Below are positions 25,621 to 33,271 of a stretch of DNA of 64,000 bases, piece after piece; position 1 is the stretch's first letter; each line of letters starts with the position of its first letter. Made by a program: the position numbers and the translations under genes. Location of the stretch: positions 280,558 through 344,557 of the forward strand of contig NZ_KE384581.1 in the NCBI RefSeq assembly GCF_000426865.1. Direction: 5' to 3'. Below the pieces are notes generated by a model. That model searched no databases. It saw only the letters and a list, made by a program, of their open reading frames with translations, and was not told where the DNA came from. Source of the DNA: Citrifermentans bremense R1. GTDB lineage: Bacteria > Desulfobacterota > Desulfuromonadia > Geobacterales > Geobacteraceae.

Positions 25621-26616
25621 ATGGAAGACGAATACAGCGAGTACAGGGAATACCTGGGCGAGGGGATGCGCCTCGAGATCGGGATCCCGCTTTCGGGCGG
25701 GGGCGTGTTCCGGGATTGGGCCGAAGTCAGCGAGGGGAACCAGGACGAACTGGTGGTGCAGATCTCGCGCGACGTCCTCCCTTCCGAGGTGCGCTTCGAC
25801 ATCGGCTTCATCCTCGATGTCAGCATCCGGGCGGGGATCGACGTCTACACCTGCAGCGGCATAGTCATCGAGAAACTGGGGGGGCGGGTGCTGCGCATCC
25901 GCCTCTTCGGCTCGTTCACGCTGCGCGAGCGGCGCCAGTTCTTCCGCATCGAGCTGGGGATGAGGGTCAAGTACGACATCGTCGACGAATCGCTGCGCAG
26001 GGACGTGGAAAAGGACTGGGAGGTCCGAAAAGAGCACGAGCACATGAAGTTCCAGGGGTATGACGATTACGTCATCGCGGCCCAGATGGCCCGCTTCCGC
26101 CCCGCCAAGCCGATCGAGTGGCAGGACCTGTTGCGTGCGCAGCTGAACCTCGGGGGGGGCGGGGTCTGCCTGAGGATCCCGCAGAAGGTCCAGCCCGAGC
26201 AGTTGATGAACCTGGAGCTGCATCTTCCCCTCGATCCTCCGCGGGTGGTGCATACGGTGGTCAGGGTGATCCACACCAAGCCTCCCCGGCAGCTCAAGGA
26301 CGGCTCCTACCGCTACGACACCGGGATGCAGTTCGACCTTTTGGACGAGAGGGACCGCGACCTGATCTTCAAGCAGATCTCCGTGGCTCAGATCGAGCAC
26401 CTGCGCAAGATAGCGGACAAGCGTGAGCTTGGAGAGACCGACGGCTATGGCCGGCGCAAACTGACACCGCGGCAGATCCTGGCGCGGCTTGCCTGGGTCG
26501 CTTTCTTGCTGCTTTTGACCTGGGCCCTGACCAGGTTTTTCAGCAACTATTCCCCTTCCAACGAAATCGAGAAGACCTACGAGCAATCCCTCAAGAAGTA
26601 CCGGCACCAGGACTGA
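25621..26616 (+). CDS. PilZ-domain protein with C-terminal membrane anchor
   Basis: This 331-residue protein has a YcgR-like N-terminal beta domain (residues 14-105), then the PilZ region opening with the Arg motif RERRQFFRIEL at about 102-112. A long insert (QFFRI to AQLNLGGGG, about 60 residues) separates it from NLGGGGVCLRIP, which stands at the DxSxxG position. The C terminus has one hydrophobic span (ARLAWVAFLLLLTWALTRFF), so it is probably tail-anchored in the inner membrane. It is a likely c-di-GMP effector of unknown output. The ATG lacks a strong ribosome site. Confidence 0.82.
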   Translation: MEDEYSEYREYLGEGMRLEIGIPLSGGGVFRDWAEVSEGNQDELVVQISRDVLPSEVRFDIGFILDVSIRAGIDVYTCSGIVIEKLGGRVLRIRLFGSFTLRERRQFFRIELGMRVKYDIVDESLRRDVEKDWEVRKEHEHMKFQGYDDYVIAAQMARFRPAKPIEWQDLLRAQLNLGGGGVCLRIPQKVQPEQLMNLELHLPLDPPRVVHTVVRVIHTKPPRQLKDGSYRYDTGMQFDLLDERDRDLIFKQISVAQIEHLRKIADKRELGETDGYGRRKLTPRQILARLAWVAFLLLLTWALTRFFSNYSPSNEIEKTYEQSLKKYRHQD

Positions 26617-26690
26617 GAGCAGGCGAGACCGCCACAATTGCGGCTTTGGCCTGATTCACGTACGCTCCCGCCCTGGCTGGTGTTCCCGTA

Positions 26691-26719
26691 TTGCCTTGCG
26701 CGCCAAACTCGATTATCAT
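26691..26719 (+). promoter_or_regulatory. Promoter of greB
   Basis: TTGCCT (26691-26696) and TATCAT (26714-26719) are separated by exactly 17 bases. It leaves a leader of about 120 bases before greB. Confidence 0.55.
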
Positions 26720-26848
26720 GCTCCCCCGGCCCGCTCCCCTTCGGGTGCCCCTTCTCCGCCCGAACAGTGAGCGGCAAAAGCGGCGCGCGTTTCGAGCTCA
26801 GGGACTGGCGCCTTCTGGCGACTAACGGTTAACAAGGAAGTGGAAATA

Positions 26849-27325
26849 ATGGTAAGCAACATGATCAGCGCGGAAGGGCGCAAACGGCTGCAGGAGCGCT
26901 ACGACTTCCTGTGGGAGACGGAGCGGCCGCGCATGGTTAAGAATATGGCGGACGCGGCTGCGGAAGGGGACCGCTCCGAAAATGCCGAGTACATCTATTC
27001 GAAGAAGAGGCTGCGCGAGATCGATCGGGAACTGAGGCACCTGGGAGACCGGCTTAAGGTGGTGAAGGTGATTTACCCGCCGCTGAATCCGTCCACGGTG
27101 AGCTTCGGCTGCTGGGTCAGCTATGAGGATGAGGAAGGGGAGGAACGCTGCTATCAGTTGGTGGGACCCGACGAGTTCGACGTAACCGCGGGAAAGATCA
27201 GCGTCGACTCGCCGGTCGGCAAGGCTCTGCTGGGGCGCAGGGTTGACGACGAGATCACCATCAAGCGCCCCGCGGGGGACCTGACCGTAACCATTGTCGC
27301 CATCAGTTCCACTAGGCCCGGGTAA
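26849..27325 (+). CDS. greB: Transcription elongation factor GreB
   Basis: This 158-residue protein rescues backtracked RNA polymerase by stimulating transcript cleavage. The N-terminal coiled coil has the GreA/GreB tip signature AAAEGDRSENAEYIYSKK, with the acidic residues that act in the polymerase secondary channel. The C-terminal FKBP-like part includes DSPVGKALLGRRVDDEI. The ATG at 26849 was chosen because AAGGAAG sits 8 bases upstream; a GTG at 26840 is inside that site. The stop codon lies in a hairpin shared with the convergent acyl carrier protein. Confidence 0.93.
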   Translation: MVSNMISAEGRKRLQERYDFLWETERPRMVKNMADAAAEGDRSENAEYIYSKKRLREIDRELRHLGDRLKVVKVIYPPLNPSTVSFGCWVSYEDEEGEERCYQLVGPDEFDVTAGKISVDSPVGKALLGRRVDDEITIKRPAGDLTVTIVAISSTRPG

Positions 27326-27345
27326 CGGGCGTTACCCCTTGTTCT
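27320..27345. terminator. Shared hairpin between convergent greB and ACP genes
   Basis: GGGTAAC (27320-27326) pairs with GTTACCC (27331-27337) around GGGC. The plus side is followed by a loose T-rich stretch (CTTGTTCTTTTTC). The greB TAA is in one arm and the ACP TAA in the other. Confidence 0.5.
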
Positions 27346-27601
27346 TTTTCTTCCGCTTCTTCTCCACCAGGGCGTAGATGGTTTCCACCGACCTGAAGTT
27401 GTCGAGCGCCATGTCCTCGTCGCCGATCTTGACGTCGAACTGGTCTTCCAGAAACAGGATGAGTTTCATCACAGCAAGGGAGTCCATCACCTTCGCCTCT
27501 ATCAGGTCGTCGCTCTCGTTCAGGTGATGGACGTGCTTTCCCTTTCCCAGCTCTGTCTTGATGAAGTCGATTAGCGTTACCAGGCCATGATCGATGTGCA
27601 T
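27332..27601 (-). CDS. Stand-alone acyl carrier protein
   Basis: This 89-residue acidic four-helix carrier has the phosphopantetheine attachment site at Ser41 in VMDSLAVMKLI. A second conserved region is FEDQF-like (FLEDQFDVKIGDEDM). The C-terminal tail is very basic (KKRKKKNKG), which is unusual for an ACP. No fatty-acid or polyketide synthesis gene is adjacent, so it may serve a dedicated acyl- or aminoacyl-transfer reaction elsewhere. The gene converges with greB. Confidence 0.85.
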   Translation of the reverse strand: MHIDHGLVTLIDFIKTELGKGKHVHHLNESDDLIEAKVMDSLAVMKLILFLEDQFDVKIGDEDMALDNFRSVETIYALVEKKRKKKNKG

Positions 27602-27747
27602 AATCGCTCTCCCGCTGTTGAACTGTTTGCAGAATAAGGGTTTAACTGGACGCCTTAGAGTTTATCCATCTATAGGGCAATGTCAAAACCGCTTCGAGGC
27701 TTAGAACTTCCTGTTCATGTTCCTGGAGCCTTTGGGTCTGAAAGCGT

Positions 27748-27775
27748 TTGACCTTCTTTTATGAGCGGTTATAGT
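27748..27775 (+). promoter_or_regulatory. Promoter of the second PilZ gene
   Basis: TTGACC (27748-27753) and TATAGT (27770-27775) with a 16-base spacer match the sigma-70 consensus at five of six positions each. It lies about 100 bases before the start at 27884. Confidence 0.6.
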
Positions 27776-27883
27776 GTAGATGTCCGGATGCGGTGACTTT
27801 GCACGTTTGCAATGCAGCAAGCTTTGAAAGCCATCCGCCGATTACTCCAGTAGCCTCATGGCACCAAAGGAAGAAATACTCCG

Positions 27884-28570
27884 ATGTCAGAAATAAGGAT
27901 ACTCATAGTCGTAAAAGATGCTGAGACAGCCTGCGCGTACGTCGATGCGGTGACAGATAGTGGAGCCACCTGTGACGTCGCGCACTCCTTCCAGGAGATG
28001 TCCGCCCTGGCGACAGAGAAGGTCTACAACGGGATTGTCGTCGACATCCTCACCCTGGTGCGCTGCAGCAAGGAAGAGAAAGTCATCGCCTACGAGATCA
28101 TCAACCTCTTCCCGGTATTGCGGGTCAAGTGGGAGCCGCGGCACAAGAAGATCAAGCTGACCCCGCTGGAGCAGAGCTTTTCGCCGGACACCGACTCGGC
28201 GCTCAGGTTTTTCATCCAGACCCGCTGCAAGGCTTTTCCCGCGCGGTCGCTGCGCAAGGAGAAGCGCAAGCTGGTCAACCTGAACCTTCTTTACTGCCGT
28301 GACAGCCGCTTCCTGGACGGGGAGACTTTCAAGTCGTTCACCATCAACATCAGCCCGACCGGGGTGTTTCTGCACACCATGGAGGAATTCCGGGTCGGCG
28401 AAACGATCTGGCTCCGTTTTCTGGAGTTCGCCGACCAGACCCCAGTCGAGGCCACCGTCTGCTGGTCGCAGCGGTGGGGAGTCACCCGCTGCGTCCCCGG
28501 CGCCGGCGTCAAGTTCGAGTCTCTTACCGAGAGGCAGAGAAAGGACGTAGAGGCCGTCGTCAACCTCTGA
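27884..28570 (+). CDS. Pseudo-receiver plus PilZ domain protein
   Basis: The 228-residue product begins with a CheY-like fold (residues 3-120, ILIVVKDAE ... GIVVDILTLV). The acidic pair is incomplete (VVKD), and no clear conserved Thr/Lys set is seen, so it may not be phosphorylated. A PilZ domain follows from about 125: Arg/Lys-rich RSLRKEKRKLVNLNLLYCRD, then TINISPTGVFLHT at the DxSxxG position, and a closing PGAGVKFESL. It is a probable c-di-GMP effector and the third PilZ protein in 10 kb. Confidence 0.78.
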   Translation: MSEIRILIVVKDAETACAYVDAVTDSGATCDVAHSFQEMSALATEKVYNGIVVDILTLVRCSKEEKVIAYEIINLFPVLRVKWEPRHKKIKLTPLEQSFSPDTDSALRFFIQTRCKAFPARSLRKEKRKLVNLNLLYCRDSRFLDGETFKSFTINISPTGVFLHTMEEFRVGETIWLRFLEFADQTPVEATVCWSQRWGVTRCVPGAGVKFESLTERQRKDVEAVVNL

Positions 28571-28593
28571 ACTCTTCCCCAGCAGGAAATTCC

Positions 28594-29370
28594 ATGTGCA
28601 CTCTGCTTTTGGCCTGCCGCGCCCACCCGCGTTACCCCCTTGTCCTCCTCGCCAACAGGGACGAGTACTACGAACGTCCCACCGCCCAGGCCTCCTTCTG
28701 GGAGGACGCGCCGCAGCTCTTCGGCGGGAGGGATCTTTTGCATGGCGGGACCTGGCTCGGCATCACCGCGACCGCGAGGATAGCAGCGCTCACCAACTAC
28801 CGCGACCCTGCCGACCTGGTCAGGCACGGGCTGTCCCGCGGCAGGCTGGTGAGCGGCTTTTTGAAGGGAACAGGCGACTCCGAAGCGTACCTGGAGTGCC
28901 TGAGGGAGGCGGCCGGCCCCTTCGGCGGCTACAACCTCCTCGTGGGGACGCCTGAGCGCCTCAGCTGTTATTCCAGCAAGACCGACCGGACCGTCATCCT
29001 TGAGCCGGGGATCCACGGGCTGAGCAACCGGCTTTTGGACACACCCTGGCCCAAGGTGGTGCGTGGGAAAAAGGCGCTGGAGCAAGCGCTCCTCGCAGCC
29101 GACCCGGATCTGGAGGAGCTCTTCGCCATTCTCTCGGACCGGACCCGCCCTCCCGACGACCAGCTGCCGGATACGGGAGTCGGGCTGGAACTGGAGCGGC
29201 TTTTGTCCCCCATTTTCATCGAAAGCGAGCGCTACGGGACGCGCTCTAGCACGGTGCTGCTGGTGGATCGCGACGGGGAGGCGAGGTTCGTCGAGAGGAG
29301 CTTCGAGGGAGGAAGGCCGAGCGAGGCTGCCGTCACCATGGACTGGTCCGGTGTCCTGGCAGTGGGGTGA
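28594..29370 (+). CDS. NRDE family protein (DUF833/TANGO2-like)
   Basis: This 258-residue protein begins MCTLLLA, so Cys2 would be N-terminal after Met removal, as in Ntn-type hydrolases. The family-naming motif appears as LLANRDEYYERPT, followed by GGRDLLHGGTWLGI and ALTNYRDP. Homologues include eukaryotic TANGO2; the biochemical role is unsettled. The ATG at 28594 has AGCAGGA 8 bases upstream. It starts 23 bases after the PilZ gene and may share its transcript. A bidirectional terminator lies downstream. Confidence 0.88.
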   Translation: MCTLLLACRAHPRYPLVLLANRDEYYERPTAQASFWEDAPQLFGGRDLLHGGTWLGITATARIAALTNYRDPADLVRHGLSRGRLVSGFLKGTGDSEAYLECLREAAGPFGGYNLLVGTPERLSCYSSKTDRTVILEPGIHGLSNRLLDTPWPKVVRGKKALEQALLAADPDLEELFAILSDRTRPPDDQLPDTGVGLELERLLSPIFIESERYGTRSSTVLLVDRDGEARFVERSFEGGRPSEAAVTMDWSGVLAVG

Positions 29371-29421
29371 GGGGACTGGCTCCGCAGGTGCCTGTCCCCC
29401 TTGAAGTGTCCCCCTTGAAGC

Positions 29422-29481
29422 AAAAAAAGCGGCACCCTTCGCGATGGCCTCGGGCCTTCATCGCGGAGGATGCCGCTTTTT
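29422..29481. terminator. Bidirectional terminator
   Basis: AAAAAAAGCGGCA (29422-29434) and TGCCGCTTTTT (29471-29481) close a long stem whose inner part (TTCGCGATG / CATCGCGGA) also pairs. It serves the NRDE gene on the plus strand and the lipoprotein on the minus strand. Confidence 0.85.
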
Positions 29482-29498
29482 CAGTTCAATCGGGTTCG

Positions 29499-30686
29499 TT
29501 ACTGGTACTGGATGTAGAGCGGCTTCGGGTTCAGCATCAGCACCTCTTTCGGGGTGAGCAGCGCGTCACCCTTCTTGGTGTCGTTGTGGTAGAAGAGCTT
29601 GAATCCGGTGTACTCGACCGGCTCGGAGACGACGTAGTCCTTGTACGAGTCGCGCTTCAGCCAGGGGGCGCCCCAGCCGTCCATGTTCATCACGATTTGC
29701 ACCTCGGGGCGCAGCGCGATGTTCTTCGCGTTGGTGACGCCGTTGCGGGTGAAGCGGTGCACCACGAAGACCTTAGGCGGGAGGTTGTACTTCTTCACCA
29801 GGTCCTTCAGGTAGCTAGAGGCGTAGTTGATGTCGGCGGCATCGTAGGTGCCGATCTTGGTCCCGGGCTTCTTCCCGCTCTTGATCAGGTTGAACTCCGG
29901 GTCGATCCCCAGGTGCACGTCCGGGTTCTTGAGGATCCACTCGAAGCGCGGCAGTATGTTGCGGATGTTGTCGTGCCCGGTCTGGATGTCGATGAACATG
30001 ATGGCGTTGGCCTGCTTGGCCCAACTGTACACGTCGTTGATGATCTTGTCCGGCATCACCATGCGGTACAGACCCGCCTTGCCCGGCTCGCCCTGGGCGA
30101 CCACGGCGATCAGGTGCAGGGCCGGCTGAACCGGGTGCGCCGGGTCGGCTGCCTGCCACTTGGCGGCTTCGCGCTTGAGGCGCTGCAGCATGTCGTCCTT
30201 CTGGTATTCGCCCAAGGCCCCCATCCTCTTGGAGAGGGGGTTGCCGTAGTAGGCGACGATCCTCTTCTGGGGGAGGATGGAGCCGGGGAGCGTAGCCGGA
30301 GTCTTCACCGGCCACCCTTTCCTGGCGGCGTAGTCCGGGTCCTCGCCGGAGCGGTAGGCAACCTTGGGAGCGGCGGCACCCTTTTCCTTGGCGCCCTTGG
30401 CCCCCTTAGGGGTTGCCGCGCCGGTCTGGTTGTTGAAACCGGGCGCGGTGCCGGGGGCTTGACCCTGCGTTGCCGCTGGAGCAGCCGGGACTGCGGGAGC
30501 CGAGGGTTCGGCCTGCGGCTGCGCTGCAGCCGAGCTTGCCTGTCCCTGGGTCACGGTCTGTGCGGACGCGGTGGCTGCGCCGGATTTGTTATCCTTGCAT
30601 CCCCAAAGCCCGATGGGGAGCGCCAAAAGGGCAAATAGCAGCATGGCGCTGCGATGTTGACGATTGAGCAGGTGCGGGTGCTTCAC
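29499..30686 (-). CDS. Lipoprotein of unknown function, TIM-barrel-like
   Basis: This 395-residue protein has a lipoprotein signal ending LWGC (Cys30 lipidated), then an Ala/Gln/Pro-rich linker to about residue 110. The globular domain has barrel-like strands: RIVAYYGNP, ALHLIAVVAQGEPG, AIMFIDIQTGHDNI, DVHLGIDPEFNL, KVFVVHRFTRNG and QIVMNMDGWG. These resemble glycoside-hydrolase-type TIM barrels, with acidic residues at strand ends (FIDIQ, GIDPEF), but no defined family is recognised. A membrane-anchored periplasmic enzyme is the best guess. ACGTAGTTTCTCC-type upstream sequence gives AAGGAGAAAC before the ATG. Confidence 0.72.
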   Translation of the reverse strand: MKHPHLLNRQHRSAMLLFALLALPIGLWGCKDNKSGAATASAQTVTQGQASSAAAQPQAEPSAPAVPAAPAATQGQAPGTAPGFNNQTGAATPKGAKGAKEKGAAAPKVAYRSGEDPDYAARKGWPVKTPATLPGSILPQKRIVAYYGNPLSKRMGALGEYQKDDMLQRLKREAAKWQAADPAHPVQPALHLIAVVAQGEPGKAGLYRMVMPDKIINDVYSWAKQANAIMFIDIQTGHDNIRNILPRFEWILKNPDVHLGIDPEFNLIKSGKKPGTKIGTYDAADINYASSYLKDLVKKYNLPPKVFVVHRFTRNGVTNAKNIALRPEVQIVMNMDGWGAPWLKRDSYKDYVVSEPVEYTGFKLFYHNDTKKGDALLTPKEVLMLNPKPLYIQYQ

Positions 30687-31219
30687 GTAGTTTCTCCTTG
30701 AATGGGTATGTCAATGCCGCAAACGGCTGGTAACTCATTTTGGTCGCACGACCTTAAGGCCGTCTCTGTCCGAGACCGCAGATCTCTAGATGTTTTCTTT
30801 ATCGGAAGATTGCTGGGAAATACCGGATCGGCGTCCAGAGACCGATTACGCCGTTAAAGGGGCGGGCTCTTCTTGCCTGGTACTCATTGCAAAAGCTCAA
30901 AACCTTGCAGCTCGCGGTACTTTACCTTTTTTACCGCGGCGGTGTCAACAGTGAGCCGCCTAGTTTTTGTAAGGAATTCTAATTGATTGTCGGGTTTTGC
31001 CATTAAAAGGCGTTTTTTTCCGTTTTATCAAAGCTTTGTTCCACCAATTTACAGTATGAAGTTGACGGTAGCTCTTCATGAGTGATATGCTCCTGCACCG
31101 AAATCGGTCTGACCTCTTGCGCCCGCCTTGCATTAGCCGGGTAGACTTCCCACGATTATCGCCACTTGCCATATGGAGTCGCAGCAAAAATCTACTTACA
31201 ATGTAACTGGAGGTGTCTG
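30687..31219. other. 533-base divergent intergenic region
   Basis: It separates the lipoprotein gene (minus) and the ABC binding-protein gene (plus). It contains a minus-strand promoter (30919-30948) with an overlapping 7-bp inverted repeat, CGCGGTA (30913-30919) and TACCGCG (30932-30938), and a lipoprotein leader of about 225 bases. The AT-rich part 30960-31165 has no convincing gene. A TTGACG at 31062-31067 has no good -10. Confidence 0.5.
30919..30948 (-). promoter_or_regulatory. Promoter of the lipoprotein gene
   Basis: On the minus strand TTGACA (30948-30943) is followed after 18 bases by TAAAGT (30924-30919). The inverted repeat CGCGGTA/TACCGCG flanks the -10 and could be an operator. 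Confidence 0.45.
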
Positions 31220-32218
31220 GTGAGCAAGAATTTTCGTAGCGTGATGCTCTGTTTCGCTTTGTCCCTGGTCTGCGCCGCAACGGCTTTCGCGGCGGCCCCG
31301 TCCAAGCAGGTGCAGATCGGCATCTCTAAGATCGTTTCCCACCCCGCGCTGGATGCGGTGGTCAAGGGGGTCCAGGACGAACTGAAGGACGCCAAGATCA
31401 ACGCGACCTTCGACGTGCAAAACGCCAACGGCGACATCAACACTGCGGCTTCCATCGCCAACAAGTTCCAGTCCCAGAAGGTGAACCTCGCCGTCGGCGT
31501 CGCCACTCCGACCGCCCAGGCCCTGGTGAACACGCTCAAGGGAATTCCTATCGTCTTCTCCGCGGTCACCGATCCGGTCAAAGCGGGCCTCGTTCCCTCC
31601 CTCGCCAAGGGTGGCAAGAACATAACCGGCGTCTCCGACATGACCCCGGTCCGGCAGCAGATCGAGATGCTGCTCAGGATCAAGCCGAAGACCAAGCGCA
31701 TCGGCCACATCTACACCAGTTCGGAGGAGAATGCCGTGGTCCTTGCCGGGATGGTAAAACAGGTGTGCAAGGAGAAGAAGCTTGAATTCGTCGAGACCAC
31801 CGTCACCAAGTCGGCAGAGGTGAAGCAGGCGGCCCAGGCTATTGCTAACCGCGTCGACGCCTTTTACATCAGCACCGACAACACCGTGGTCTCCGCCATG
31901 AGCGCGGTAGCGGACGTGGCAAGCAAGGCGAAGATCCCCATCGTGTCCGCCGACCCGAGCTCCTCCGAGACCTATGACGTCCTCGCCGCCTGGGGCTTCG
32001 ACTATTACAAGATGGGGCGCGCCACCGGCAAGATGGTGGTCGAGATCCTGAAGGGGAAGAAGCCAGAGCAGATGCCGACCCGCTTCATGACCAAGGCCTC
32101 CGACGTCGACCTTTTGGTCAACCTCGACGGGGCCAAGAAGCTCGGCCTCACCGTCCCGGCGGACATCGTGAAGAGTGCTAAGACCGTGCGCCAGAACGGC
32201 AAGCTGACCAAAAAGTAA
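31220..32218 (+). CDS. ABC transporter substrate-binding protein (TrpX/COG2984 type)
   Basis: This 332-residue periplasmic protein belongs to the ABC_sub_bind family (COG2984). A signal peptide covers about residues 1-24 (LCFALSLVCAATAFA). Family segments include IGISKIVSHPALDAVVKGVQD, GVATPTAQAL, PIVFSAVTDPV and ITGVSDMTPV. Ligands known for the family include tryptophan and other aromatic or small amines; the ligand here is unknown. The GTG at 31220 is favoured over an ATG at 31166 because GGAGG lies 6 bases upstream and the signal peptide then has normal length. Permease and ATPase follow. Confidence 0.88.
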   Translation: MSKNFRSVMLCFALSLVCAATAFAAAPSKQVQIGISKIVSHPALDAVVKGVQDELKDAKINATFDVQNANGDINTAASIANKFQSQKVNLAVGVATPTAQALVNTLKGIPIVFSAVTDPVKAGLVPSLAKGGKNITGVSDMTPVRQQIEMLLRIKPKTKRIGHIYTSSEENAVVLAGMVKQVCKEKKLEFVETTVTKSAEVKQAAQAIANRVDAFYISTDNTVVSAMSAVADVASKAKIPIVSADPSSSETYDVLAAWGFDYYKMGRATGKMVVEILKGKKPEQMPTRFMTKASDVDLLVNLDGAKKLGLTVPADIVKSAKTVRQNGKLTKK

Positions 32219-32224
32219 AACCAC

Positions 32225-32334
32225 AAACCGTTGGCATGGAGGAAATCTGAGAACTTCTGAGAAAACCGCTTATGGGGTCCCCCTCAAGCCTTGCTTTCTC
32301 AGATTTACTCAGAAGTTCTCCTTGCCAATGGTTT
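32225..32334. repeat. Intergenic palindromic element, copy A
   Basis: A 110-base imperfect inverted repeat with 40-base arms (left begins AAACCGTTGGCATGGAG; right ends CTCCTTGCCAATGGTTT) and a 30-base loop. Inside each arm are the words ATCTGAG and TTCTGAG. It fills the gap between the binding-protein and permease genes. Three related copies occur at 34141, 34667 and 35703. Confidence 0.85.
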
Positions 32335-32371
32335 TGATTTTGTTTCTTCAGAAGGGTGGACGGTTCCAGTT

Positions 32372-33271
32372 ATGATCGAAGGCATTTTTGTTGAAGGGCT
32401 TATTTACGGCATCATGGTTCTCGGGGTGTTCATCTCCTTCCGGATCCTCGACTTTCCCGACCTTACCGTCGATGGTTCCTTTCCCCTGGGGGCCGCTCTC
32501 ATGGTACAGTGCCTCCTCATGGGGATGAACGGCTGGCTAGCGCTCCTGGTGGCCTTTGCCGGCGGTGTTACGGCAGGCGCCGTCACGGCGCTGATCCACA
32601 ACCACTTAAGGGTGCCGAACCTTTTGGCCGGTATCCTCACCATGACCATGCTCTACTCGGTCAACATCCGGATCCTGGGCAACCGCGCCAATGTCCCCAT
32701 CCTGGATCAGCCGACCCTCCTGAAGCAGGTCACCGAGAAGTTCACCGGCATCATCCCGGACGAGTACATCCTCCTGGTGTTTTTCCTGGTCGTCGCCCTG
32801 GTGGTGAAGGTGCTGCTCGACCTCTTTTTCCGCACCGACCTCGGCATGACCCTGGGCGCCATGGGGAATAACGAGCAGATGGTCATCTCGCAGGGGGTGA
32901 ACCCCAAGACCCTGAAGACGATTGGGGTCGGCCTCTCCAATGGCCTGGTCGCCGTCTCCGGCGCCTTCGCCGCGCAGTACCTGGGCTTTGCCGACGTGGG
33001 GTTGGGCCAGGGGATCATCGTTTCCGGGCTGGCTTCGGTCATGATCGGCGAATTCCTGATGCTCAAGAGCAACCGGATCGGCGTCCTCACCTTCTGTGCC
33101 ATTGCCGGCTCCATATGCTTTTACGCCGTCATGTATGTCGGGCGCTTCTACGGGTACCTCATCCACATGACCCCGAGCGACCTGAACCTCATCAAGGGCG
33201 TGCTGATCATCGTCCTGCTCATCGCGACCCAGGCGAAGAAACTGAAGGTCCCGTTCAAGGTGGCAAAATGA
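32372..33271 (+). CDS. ABC transporter permease (COG4120 type)
   Basis: This 299-residue permease has about eight membrane spans and resembles the branched-chain/ribose-type permease family. Typical segments are GLIYGIMVLGVFISFRILDFPDLTVDG near the start and MGNNEQMVISQGVNP in the cytoplasmic loop that contacts the ATPase. GLASVMIGEF follows later. The ATG at 32372 matches the family N terminus; the frame is open further upstream only through repeat copy A. The ribosome site (GAAGGG) is 15 bases away and weak. The stop overlaps the ATPase start by four bases. Confidence 0.88.
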   Translation: MIEGIFVEGLIYGIMVLGVFISFRILDFPDLTVDGSFPLGAALMVQCLLMGMNGWLALLVAFAGGVTAGAVTALIHNHLRVPNLLAGILTMTMLYSVNIRILGNRANVPILDQPTLLKQVTEKFTGIIPDEYILLVFFLVVALVVKVLLDLFFRTDLGMTLGAMGNNEQMVISQGVNPKTLKTIGVGLSNGLVAVSGAFAAQYLGFADVGLGQGIIVSGLASVMIGEFLMLKSNRIGVLTFCAIAGSICFYAVMYVGRFYGYLIHMTPSDLNLIKGVLIIVLLIATQAKKLKVPFKVAK

